Made by a program: the position numbers and the translations under genes
Assembly: GCA_019648995.1 (NCBI GenBank)
Contig: BLXT01006392.1
Span: 1,896,078-1,917,787 of the forward strand
Reading direction: 5' to 3'
Length of the DNA stretch: 21,710 nt
DNA from: Plakobranchus ocellatus
Taxonomy: Eukaryota > Mollusca > Gastropoda > Plakobranchidae
Part shown: positions 1 to 11,923 of the stretch, piece after piece
How the letters are laid out: each line of letters opens with the position of its first letter
Numbering within the stretch: the first letter of the stretch is position 1
The notes under the pieces: model-generated
Databases searched by the model: none
Seen by the model: the letters and a program-made list of their open reading frames with translations, nothing else
Told to the model about the DNA's origin: nothing

Positions 1-46
<46 letters not shown>
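1..46. repeat. (GA)n microsatellite at the window edge
   Basis: A pure GA run that probably continues left of the window. It is the same dinucleotide as the tracts near 11.7 and 11.9 kb, but no flanking sequence is shared. Confidence 0.97.
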
Positions 47-49
<3 letters not shown>

Positions 50-806
50 TTAGGTGATTGTAAATGACGGAATCTTGATTTAACACATAATTTTTTTATG
101 CACTCAGAAAAAAGAAAACAAAGCTTAAGAGCTTTTCAACACTTTAATGTGTTTTATTCACGTAGCATATTTTATTTATTACTCTTGATTTTTTATGTTA
201 AGTCTTTTCTGAGCATAAAGCACTAACATAGCAATGTCAGAAAATTATAGACCTTTTGCTGTAAATACATGAAAAAAAACTTAAATTGTTAAAGCAATAA
301 GTAATTAGCTTATATTTTTTGTTAAAATAGTTAAAAATGATTCTAGTTTTATCCATATGAAACAAATTGGTAAAAACATTAGAAAATATAATTACACTAC
401 TTATATATATTTTAAGGCCATACCACAGAGTATAGCCTTTCACTCATTTCAAATTTGATTCCACTTATCAATTTCTAAGAGTAATGCACTGTGAGACACA
501 AAATGTTAAATTTTTTCAGCTCAAGAATACATATTACAAAAACAATAAAAAGTCTTGCAACAATTTGTTGACCTTGAGTCCACTGATATTTAGCTAAAAT
601 TACCAAACTAAATTAATAATGGTTTTGCATTTTTTTAAAAGCATTTTTAAAAAAGTTTAACCTCAACAATTGACTCTCCAGCCATAGAGCTTATCTTTGC
701 TTTGAATTAGAAAATGCAAAGCCAATTCAAGTTGCTCAATTTAAAAACAAATAAGCAATATATATTTTAGGACCACTTTAGTGGGTACTTAAAGACATTA
801 ATGTAC
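1..806 (-). other. Intron after exon h (partial), with (GA)n
   Basis: This is the 5' part of the intron after exon h. It is AT-rich and I found no Walker B exon on the minus strand. The first 46 bases are a (GA)n tract. Confidence 0.7.
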
Positions 807-926
807 CTTTGGATCCCCAATTAGAGCGATAGCCACTGAGAGCTTGCGCTTCTGACCACCACTCAGGTTTTCAGCTAAAGTATTGCTGTGACTGACCAGA
901 TCCACATCTTGAAGGGCTTTCTCAAT
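807..926 (-). CDS. ABCA5: ABCA exon h: ABC signature of NBD1
   Basis: This is the last exon in the window, 120 nt, phase 0 at both ends. The acceptor is ttcatacatgtag|ATT and the donor AAG|gtacat. It encodes residues 417-456: [20 protein letters not shown], then the ABC signature [20 protein letters not shown]. The LSGGQ serine and glycines contact ATP bound to the opposite NBD. The next exon should begin with the hydrophobic Walker B strand and LDEPT; I found nothing like it in 1-806, so it lies left of the window. Confidence 0.92.
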
Positions 927-3900
927 CTACATGTATGAAAAAAAATCAGAAAAAACTTATGATTATTTACTCATAGGAGTGATGCTGTAAAAATCTTTCG
1001 TGCAAGAGCAAAACACACGCTCCTCCTGGCGGACCAAGCCTACTGCCTGTTGTCTTTGCAGAGAACAGGAAGAAACAGTTACACATGTCTTGTCCAAATG
1101 ACGGGAAGTGGCCGGTGAGCGCCTTAGCAGATGGCCCAATAAGCCCGTGAACGAAATCCTCTGGTGCAGTGACCGAGTTGTCATGAGTACGGCAGTAAAG
1201 ATTATGTGGAAGTTCCTTCGAAGAGCCATGCAGTGAACGCGGGGACCAGGCTCTGGCGTTTACCTCAAAAAAAGGGCGACTTCCACCAGCCCGAGAAGCA
1301 CAGCAAGGTTCAAACTGTGTGGGTGTTTTCTTTTTAAAAGTAGATGGGAATTTGCTGAGGATTATTTACTCTTATTTAGTTTCCCGCGTTTTTCAAAATT
1401 ACAAAATAAGTTAAACAGACTTATGACAAGTAAATATATTTATTTGTAAAAAAAAACCTCCAATGCCTAAATTTGGCAAAACACACAGAAATTATTAACA
1501 CCAAATGATACCATTAAACTGTTTCATTTGGTGCAATATGCTCATTTCAAAAAGGAACTCCCATTTTTTTCACATCATAAAAACCAGGACATCAGATTCC
1601 ATTGGCTGTAATTGGCCCTTGACTCTGCTTATATTGATGAAGGGCTCCAATTTATTCATAAAGAATGATGTGAATTTTCACATAAATTTTTTAAAATTCT
1701 ACAAAAAATCTTAGCAAGACTTCAAAATTTCAAATTTGGTGGTTGTAGTTGAAGGAATTAGCAGCAGTAACCACAGCCTTAGTAGGAAATCTGTCTAAAT
1801 CGAGAGATTAGTGCTTCTGAGTTGGATACAGTACATCTCGGAATCAAAGAACTATTTTGGTCATTTTTAAAAGTTTGTTAGAGACAAGGTCATAATAATA
1901 CTCTACCCTACAAAAGTGACACTTGCACAGCATTCAGATCTGTACAAGCCAATCCCCCTCTATCCTGAATCCTCCTTTTGCCCCTTCTTCTCCCCCAACC
2001 CTCCCCTTTTCATTCTTGTTCCGATTCAGACAGACCAAGGGATGTGAACCACAAGACAAATAACCCAGCCTAATCACGTTTTCCCAGCAAGTCTGCATGA
2101 AACCTATGCCTCCGCTTAAAAGTAGAGGATGGGTAGGCAAAGGTGGTCAGAGATGCTCAAATGTCTGATTACATTCAATATCAGGTTGTAAGGATACAGC
2201 CACTCTTTACTCTTCCCACCCACCATCCATGATTATGTGGCTTTGGCTCTTTGATTCCTTATTATACTTTCCTAGGCATCAGCTGTTTCTGGGCTGCCAC
2301 TAAACCTCCCCTCCTTCCTCCTTTCTATTAATTATTTTCACCTTGTGTGTCTATGTTTTGCTAGATTTATCCACAAATATAATTATAGAAAAGTGTTTCA
2401 TAATAGGCTTCCCCACATTTATGATTCTTTGAACCGAAGGATGGGTCTGAGATAAGTTTGTTAGATACAAGATATTTTAACAGAATCAACGATGGAAATG
2501 AAAATGGGGATTTATTCCTGTTTGTTGACGCATGATGGTCTTTGAATTTGAGTTTGTTGCGTTCAAGGTGCACTGTATCACATATGAAACTTAAAACAAA
2601 AATTAAATCATTTTTTTCCTCTCTTCTAGGTGCTTTTTTAAAGTAGAAAATTCATACCTAAATCAACATATTCTTGTCCAGGTTTTATAGAAAAGAGTTT
2701 CTGGTTGTTTCAAACATTTAAAAAGGAACTTTTGACTTGTTTGATCTGAACTTGATAAATATAGCTCCAATAGATAATCTTTGAAAGCAAAACCATCTCG
2801 CCTCTAGGTAATATCAAAACATGAATAGCTGGAGTTCAAATTATATAGAAGCTGGAAAAGGCATTTTAATTTTGAGCAGGGGGCAAAACATTGCATTTCT
2901 TCTTTTTTATGCAGTATTTGAAACTATTTTTCTTAAGAACAAATTTTGAAGCAAAAGACAAGCAAAGCTTCAGTCAGTTTACACATTAGCGAGATCATGA
3001 GAGACACTGTAATAGAGAACCAATATTCAGAGATGTAATTTGCCACATATTCAGTCTGGTTGAAAAACATGTAAGTCTCCAACAGATATGACAATAACAA
3101 GAAAAATATAATTATCCCCCAGCAATCAACCCTAAGGGGAGCGGTGGCTCATCTGGTAGGGCAGTTGGCTACCAAATCAGAGACTGAGGTTCAAATCCCA
3201 GTTCAGGCCAAGTCATTTTTTCTTTGCTCTTCTGTGTCCAACCTTCACTAAATGGGTAGCTAGGTCTCTTAAGACCAAGCAAAAGTAAAGGCGGCGAGAA
3301 AAGCAATGGAAACTTCCTCATAATACCGTATGCCAAGAACAATCAGGACCCTACTCTTGTTTCTCCGATGCTTGAACTAAGCTTGGGACCCACTTTTACT
3401 TTTACTTTTTTTTTTTAGTCAACACTTATGCCTTTGGCACTTTTCACATATTTTATATCCTCTGAATTGCAGGAGTGCATGGGAAAGCAACAATAACTTC
3501 AACAGTTTATCATTTAGCTGGAGGAGGGCTAAACATATTATCAATGGTTTGTCGAGGTACATTTTTAAACACACCTCTAAAGACCATAGTTAATAATATT
3601 AGCTAGTGGAAATTCTAGTACAAGCAATTATTGTAATTTCAAGGCTTTGTGTGGTTTAGAAAATGCTTTTTGAAAACTTACAGTTTTGTCAATTTGGCTA
3701 GAGGGAACTCCTTTAATGTTAGCAAAGATCCTGAGATGCTCTCGGCATGACAGTTCTTTATACAGTATGTCATGCTGTGGGCAGATTCCACACAAGCTGC
3801 GGATCCTCTCCAAGTCGCTTGATTTTGTAATCTCCTTAAGAAAGAATGTGTGTATGAAACAATAATATAGTTAAATTACGTATTTGAAGTCCAGTATAAC

Positions 3901-6900
3901 GATTAATTTTTAACCCTCTGGCTACAGTAGAGCTTTCATATTTCTTAATTCCATCGGGCAGATGGGATGATCTGAAGCTTCCAACAAAAAAAGTCACATT
4001 TGAGATTTAATTCATTGGTTACATTGGTGCTATCATGCCTATGAACTCCATTTGATTGATCAGATGATTTAAAGATTCAGCAAAAAAAAACTTCAGGTTT
4101 AAGAATCGGTGCACCAATACCTCTACAATACTTTTTGATATGAATAAAAACATTTTTATCATTTGCAAAGAAAAAATCGGAAACGCCAAAAAATTGAACA
4201 GTATATTTTCTGAATCAAAACAACTGTTTTTCTGAAACTAAGCTTTCAAAACATGCTAAATTGCTTGTAGAGCATTGTTTTCAATCCTGAGATATTGGTT
4301 AAAGTATGTGAATGTAAAGTAGTTTTGAGTGACTAATTTTGTGGTGAATAGAAATTGTTTGGTAAATTTACACAGCAATATGCATCTAAAACTAATTNAA
4401 AAAAACCATTTCAGGCTATTAGACCCGTAAAATTTAAGATTTATGCATTAAATAGTTTAATATTTTTAGAGTATGATTTGCAGAAAATCTTCAGATCATT
4501 ACAATGATGAACAAGTACCTTGTAGGAATTGCTAAAAAGTTATGTTTTTAAGAATATAGTACATTTGTTAAGTTTGTTTCTAAAATATTGTTGCATAAAA
4601 AAGAAAGGCTGGGATGAGTAACTTATGGACCCCAAATCAAGACTGAAAAAAAAATTCTCCCAAATATCCTCTGATAGTTATCTTGATTCAAAATAAGTGG
4701 ATACTTGTTCTTCAACTCTTTTATATTCTTCACGTTTCTTTCATACATTTTTCTTCTTGAGGTACCTGTGTGGAACAGACATTGGCGATCATGTTCCTCT
4801 ACTCAAATTTGTTCTCATATAACATTTTAATTGTTGCAACCATTCATATTGCCCATGATTTAAGACTTTCAATTACGTTATTCTCTCTGTCCTGTCTACC
4901 TGCTCTGCATTTACTTTCAATCTTTCCAGTGATTACTAGATGTTCTAAACCCTTGGTAAATGAGTCCTAAAACTGAAGTTGCCTCCTTTTTATGGTTTTA
5001 ATCAATGATTGATTAAGATCAACTTTCATAAGGAGCAGTTGATTAGACTTTTTTTTCTCCATGTTATTCTCATCATTTTTCTGATAAGTTTCATCTCTAC
5101 TCCATCCAGTTTTCTCTCTGCTTCCTTTTTTTAAATTGTCCAATACTTTCTACCATATAATATAGAAAAGTAAACGATACTCCCATAGTAATTTAGTAAT
5201 AAATAAACATTCAAGCATAAGCATAAGCTTCATCCATCTTTTAGGATCTATTTTAAACTTAAGCATGGATAAAGCTATACGGCATACCATTTGAACGTTT
5301 TTTATTACTAATTTTCTTTTTGAGTTTTGTTTTCTATATAATATAAGCTTATGTTTCTGTTCGTCAGTGTTGTTTTAATTTTGGGGAATGTCATTGCTAC
5401 TGTTTAACTTATTTCACATGCACATCTACCATCTGATGTTATCAGGTAGACAAGATATTTAAATTTTGTAACCTGTTTTTTCAATCTTTGCTAACGAGAT
5501 TGCATTTTAAATTTAAGGATTTCTTTGAAATGGCCATGCATTTCGTCTTTTTCACAATCAGAGACAGACCCATTGTTTCTTTCTTAAAACTAGAGTATCT
5601 GAGAGTTTTTTACGCTATTTACCAGATTCTGCTATTGAAACTTCATCATCTGCATTTTAATCCTGAAACAGTGCCAAGATTCTTTAAAATTGTTTTACTA
5701 TATAGATTGAAAAGATCAGGAGATATTACACTATTTTTGCCTTATACCTTTTTTGATGGATTTGAAATCACTGTGTTTTCCTTGAGTTCTTACAGATGCA
5801 GTTTGACGCCAGTACCAATTTCTGAGGACTCTTAGCTCTTATCAATGTCTAATCTCTCTAGCATACGAAGCAGCTCTTCATGTTTTACCTTGTCAAAGCT
5901 TTAGGATAATCAATGAAGCAGAGACGGAGGTCTTTTTGCATTTCTAAAAACCTTTTCATGAGCGTTGTAAATAAGCAAAGTCAATATTACATTTCTAGTC
6001 CCTTTACCAGGCATAACACCTAACTTTTTTGTACATATTTCTGGTTTCAGACTCCTGCACATAATATGCATGTAAATATGCTTCAGGATCTTAATAGAAT
6101 GGCTCATTAAATTTATTATTCTATGAAGTTCACATTTGATTGGCCGTGGTATTTTTTGGCAGCACTAGTAAAAAAAAACAAATTTACAAAGATCTTTTGG
6201 GATTGTATCACTGTCATATATTTTTGTCAGATCTATTCCTATGTTATAAAATGCTGTTTTTTTTCTATTGGTATGTTTTGTGATCATGTAGCTTTTCCAT
6301 TTTTCATGTTCTATATTGCTGCCTTTACCTCTTCTTTAAGGATAGTTGGACACTAAGTTTCTCCTTATTTCAGGTTTTTCACTCCTTTCATCTTTGAAAA
6401 GATCTTTAAGACATTCTGACTATCTATTTAATCCTTCGTTTTTTTCCATTAACATTGTTCTTTCTTTTGATTATATACAGCCAGGGCAACTGAATTTGAT
6501 TTTCTTACTACTCACACTGCCAATTTTAGCATGCAAGAATTAATAGTCTATATCTTTTGCTCTATTTCCTGTGATTGTTGATTAATCCATTCTTATTTTG
6601 TCACATTACATTTTATATTGATTTTATCTTTATTTAAAAAATTTCGCTGTAATTTAATGCTACACACAACACAATCTGTTCACTACTATGGTGATCTCAG
6701 TCTTTTAAGCTGTCTCTAAAGGGTTTCTGCACATTTCCCTTCAAAAAATCAAAATGGTTACTGATACATAAAAAAATTATTTACAGCCCATAAGTGTATA
6801 CATTTCAAATTATTGCAAAAATCAGAATTTTTTTTATAACTTAAAATTTTACTTCTTTTCACATATGACTTATTGCAAAATATGCAAAATAAAATCTGTC

Positions 6901-9900
6901 ATATAAAAAATAGAAAATTGTGGCGTCAAATGCTTTAAAACTATGCCATATAGATCACTTGTGAAAGAACAAGAGTTTTTTGTAGTCTTCAATCTATACT
7001 GAATTAAAATTTTAAGAGATTTTTTTCAGTCTAGCGTGAGTTCTGGCTCCTGTGCAAATATGCTCTTTTTCAACAAAAAAATCACGGCTTCATTGCAATT
7101 AAAAGGTAACAAATGATCAAGCTAGGCATATTTTTCTTTTGTTTTCAATGCTCTTTTGATGTACTAGTTATTTTAAAATAAATTAGTGACTAATTGCTAT
7201 GAAAATCAAATGGCTCATCTTAGCATTTAGATTTTAGGTCAGTTCTTAAGGAACTGTTACTTTGGCCATCTAGAGCAAATGGACCGCCAATTTGATAAAG
7301 AAAAAGATTTGTCTCATTTTTTTTGGCCAAAAATTAACTGAAATTTAAAATTTCATTTAAAATAGGATGTCACTTTTTCATATTGTCAGTTTAGATATTT
7401 TTTCTCGTAGTTTTTGGAAGAGAATGTTACTTAGGCCTATTTAATGGACAGCAGTAGGACAAATCGGTACTGAACGGCTAACCTGGGCATAAATATTGAA
7501 GTGATAGCCAAAAACAATATTTCCATAAAACTCTGAGAAAAATTTTTTTTGTGTGCGAAGTTTTAGTAATATTTGATGTATAGACTTTAAATAGGATGGA
7601 TTTGAAATTTGTTGCAAATTGGACGGCAAAACTGGGACAAAGTAATATCAATTTTATACCATAACCATCAACTTGCTACAGCAAAATAAAATAAAAAATA
7701 AACACAGATTTTAAGTTTGATCTTCCATCTTTAAAGTCAAATTAGTTTTGAAGTTTACATCAGAAGTTAAAAGTATGTAAATAATGCAAGATTTTGGTTA
7801 TACAGTTTGACAGATTTTATTTTTCATTTTTTACAGGTCATTTCCACATAGTATTTTCTGCAACATAAAAAAAATTTTAAAATGTATCTGTTTCCAACCA
7901 TTTATCTTTAAAAGACACCAAAATCTTTGACTGATTAGTTCTGTGACCACTATGTTTTTCAATTTGAAATGCAGGGTTGTTGATTTTTCTTTATTTAGCA
8001 ACAAGTTATATTTTCAAATCTAAATGGCATACCAGTCCCAAAACAGTAGCTCGACCACAAGTAGGGGTAACAACTCCGGTCAACATGTTCATCAGTGTTG
8101 ATTTCCCTGCCCCATTATGGCCCAGCAAGCAGGTTATTTGTCCTTCATATATGTCAAGACAGAAGCCTGCACAGAAAGAGCAGCACACTTTGAATTGAGA
8201 AATCGTAGCTTTTAGAATAACTGTCACCATTTACAAAAACATATATCATAATAGCTATTAATTCATAAACCAAGATGTACAAAGGGGAAAAGGCAGTAAT
8301 GTATCACTACGTTTTATGCCTTGAAGAGTGAAAAAGTATTGGTAAGCTTTGATAAAACTGTGCCAAGACAGATGATAATTGTCCTTGTTAAATAGGGTTT
8401 ATTTTAGTTGTTTCATTCTTCAATTTGAGATGTAACTTGGTTATAGTGTGGTCAGTCAAAAAGATATGAAAAGAATTTTGGAGTTGAAAGGTATAATCTT
8501 TCTTTGGTAAAGTGATAACTTTTTTTGAGTGAGCTGAAGATAGTGAGTAAAACAGTAGTACAAACCATAGTATCAAAGACTACTCTAGGTGTCTCAGGAG
8601 TGAAATAACTTTTTTCTCACTGTCTCTTCTCAATAAGTTGTTAACCATAATTACATCTATAGTAAAATAGTGCTATTTTGTGGCTTGTTAATAAGACAAA
8701 TAATAAAAGTATAAACTGGTCATAATGGTTGGGCTCCATACAATTTTCTCAATAACTATATTGAGCCTACAGCAGACTTCTCTAGACAAGAAGCATCATA
8801 CAATTGTCCCGTTTAATTTAGATATCAACAGCTTCAACGAGCTGTCACCTATATCATTGTTAGGAAAATCAAGTGTCAGTTAGGAGAGTACCTCAAGATA
8901 TTTTGTGACAGGCTTCATGTATGAATGGCAACAACCTAAATCCCTGAAACATGCTGGACTTTGTGCGGGGGGAGGGCTGTTTAAGCAAAACAGAGGGAGA
9001 TATAACTCAAGGTAAAACTCAAGCAGCAAAGACAGCTGCTTTGCTTTCCTATAGGTATAGTGAAAACTTGCTGATAAAGGCCTTGCATGACCAAAGAAAA
9101 AAAAACTCTTTACCCCTTCGAGACAAAAGAGTTTTTGGTGGTCTAATTTTGATAGAATCTTGCAAAAAAATTGTAAGTCAGCTATGGAAATGAGGGTGGT
9201 GTATAATAAAAAATGGATAGTATGAACTTCTTTCCAGAGTAACATTTAGATTTCTATAAATATAGCATCAATCAGTGACCATCAGTTTTTCTATCTTTTG
9301 TATCATCTGTTTGCCTAGGTATAAATCTGATGGGGTTTTTTTTTTCATTTTTTTTTTTACCTTTGCCTTTATAGATTTAGATCTAGCTGAAGGCATATGT
9401 CTGAAGGGTGCAGATATCGTTGGTTTTATTATCTTGTGTTTATTGCCTTTTGCTTTTCTTTTCTAGTACTTTCGTCACCACCTCTACTATCATAATCAGA
9501 ACTGGTCTTATCTTTTGGTTCAGGCCTGGATCTATATAGCTCAAGCTCAAAATTGTAGTGCCCATCCATTTAATTAATTTTGGCCTACAGTTTTGTTTAC
9601 CTGGCAATAGCTCTTATGTAAGGGATTACGTAAAACTAGGAGAGTAAAAATGGCTGTCAAAGAAACACACGTTTGTTGTTCCCTGTCTGAAGTAAACAAA
9701 TCATCTGTTACATCCTTAGTTATATCTAACTATCATTCATCATCAGCCTAATAAACACCACACCACAACAAAAATCACTATCTGAGTCTTCATAGTTTGA
9801 ATAGCTGTCACTTAAAGCACCTTCCTTTAGAACTGGTAATACTTCTTAGTAATTGCATTTTTTAATCCACTTGAGTGCCACTGATTGATACCATCTTGAA

Positions 9901-11634
9901 AAGACAATAAGAAAGCTAATTACACTTCAGTGAAGACATAAATAAAAATTGCAGGTTTCAGTTTTTGTTGATGCAAATAATACTTTTTCAACAAAGAAGA
10001 GCTTGGACTGTATAAAAATTATATATCACAGATTTTGATTCTGATATTAGTTTTGCACTTAATCTTTGCAGTATTTCGTTATATATATATATATGTCATA
10101 TAGGTCACAAAGGCGTTAAACATATGAAGGTGCCAAAATCATTACCTGTAATTGGCAAATTGCATGTTATTTTTTAGCTCTATTGGGCTTAAATTTGACA
10201 AATATGATGGGATTAGGAAAAATATAGGGTTTTTCGGTACTTGTAACTCATTTGGGCTAGAGGCCTAACAAATGTCTTACAACCAGTCCTCACATACCAT
10301 GGGTGCTTTTGATTTTCATGAAAAAAATAAATGAAAGTTCTTCGTAAATGTTTTTTCTAACAATCTTAAATGTTTATACCTTGGTAAAAAAAAAACTACA
10401 GCCTTCATTACTTTCACTTGCCATCATCATTTTTAAATGTCTTTGTTCAGCTGCTTTCAAGACGGTTATACCTTCCCAAAACTACAGCTTCAATTGCTTT
10501 CACTTACCATCAACAGCTTTAATGATCTTCTTTTTAATCTTGAAAGTTTTTGTCAAAGAGGCGATTCTGGATAAATTGAAAAAAAAAGATTGGAAAAGAT
10601 TGAATGGCTTTTTCGTAGTAAATCTTATTCAAGGATATAAAGCTTGTCTTGAGAAAAGTTCCTCTGGGTAAAAGCAGTATGAAACACGTTATTTTGAGAA
10701 ACAAGAGTACACAGTTTGTTTGGGGTTTTTTTCTTCATCGCTTTTTTCAATATACCTTAATATCTTGGCAAGGAATATTTATCTCTTTATCAAACTTTCA
10801 CCATTGAGAGAAGCTTACAAAATGTACTTTTTAGCTGAATCAATGGTTTATAATCTTCAAAAATGTGATAAAGCAACTTCTGACCTTAATTAGACAGGTA
10901 TTAAGACAAACCATTTAATAACATCATTATGATCATATATTACTTCTGAAAACAATGTTTATTTAGATGAAATTTTACCCATTTTTATTTTTACAAGGCA
11001 TTTTCACAGCATTTGATCAGTTCATTTTTTTTTTTACCGAGAGAATTATTTCGTTATTGTTTTTGACTAATAAGGGTGTTTTTGTTTTTCTTCTTTTGTG
11101 CAAATTGATATTAATGGCAGCTTCCTTGAATGTTAATGTCAGCTAATACAAGTAGGTCGAAAGAAAAAAAAGTGCTTTAGCTTTTCATTAAAAAAAAAAA
11201 AAAGAAAGAAGTGTTAATACATGAGCAAGGCAATTCACTTTTAAGAAATGTTGCCTCAAAACAAAATATTCCTTCTCACATACTGCAACAAGTTTCAAAT
11301 GAAACATAAATGTGCACAAAAATCCTAATCAAAGTCACTCAAATAAGGTTTGAAATACATATCAATAAAAAGGAAAAGATAAAAAGAACGCGAGCCAAGG
11401 GAAAAAGAGAACAGTAAAAGAGACCGTGCGATAGAGACAGACTTGTATGGAGAAGTGAGAAAGGGAGATAGAGAGAGGATCTGGAAAGAGAAGGACAGGA
11501 GAAAGATTGATAGACTGTCAAAGAAACTAAGGATAAGGAGAGAAAGAAAGAAAGAAGATCACAGATACAATTATGGATTAACAAAAGAAGAGAGAGAAAG
11601 ACACTCAAATATTAACTAGCGAGAAAGAGGGAGG

Positions 11635-11681
<47 letters not shown>

Positions 11682-11867
11682 NNNNNNNNNNNNNNNNNNN
11701 NNNNNNNNNNAGAGGATCTGGAAAGAGAAGGACAGGAGAAAGATTGATAGACTGTCAAAGAAACTAAGGATAAGGAGAGAAAGAAAGAAAAAAAATCACA
11801 GATACAATTATGGATTAACAAAAAAAGAGAGAGAAAGACACTCAAAAATTAACCAGCGAGAGGAAGG

Positions 11868-11923
<56 letters not shown>

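Larger units (their letters stand above)
927..3681 (-). other. Intron between exons g and h
   Basis: This 2755-bp intron carries a GC-richer retrotransposon fragment near its 3' end and a SINE near its 5' end. From about 1330 to 3125 I see no recognised feature; a C-rich patch at about 1940-2110 gives an unconvincing short frame. Confidence 0.78.
8167..10507 (-). other. Intron between exons e and f
   Basis: This 2341-bp intron contains the decayed exon e copy at its 5' end and a short (AT)n at 10078-10095. Minus-strand fragments between about 9455 and 9830 are rich in Ser and Asp and are described as a finding. Open frames at about 8880-9245 on both strands resemble nothing I know. Confidence 0.72.

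Noticed and set aside
963..1229. 88-codon minus-strand open frame
   Set aside because: It is the antisense of the retrotransposon fragment, whose zinc-finger motif reads on the plus strand.
1940..2110. C-rich patch with a 68-codon minus-strand frame
   Set aside because: No motif, repeat or splice evidence; I could not assign it to anything.
3134..3208. A functional tRNA gene at the SINE head
   Set aside because: The A and B boxes are present but no acceptor stem pairs, and a SINE body and tail follow.
5488..5835. 115-codon plus-strand open frame
   Set aside because: It is antisense to the minus-strand LINE, which carries the recognisable motifs.
7240..7256. CAGTTC-TTAAG-GAACTG hairpin
   Set aside because: A 6-bp stem in AT-rich intron DNA is expected by chance and nothing around it supports a role.
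8836..8856. GTTGAAGCTGTTGAT on the minus strand as the missing NBD1 exon end
   Set aside because: It reads VEAVD but has no splice donor after it and reaches a stop; the exon at 10508-10566 satisfies all requirements.
8880..9245. Overlapping 121- and 80-codon open frames
   Set aside because: Neither has a recognised motif, splice context or codon pattern; they are chance frames in an intron.
11339..11845. Ser/Leu-rich open frames on the minus strand
   Set aside because: They are translations of (GA)n and of the 237-bp duplication, and one crosses the Ns. No protein is supported.
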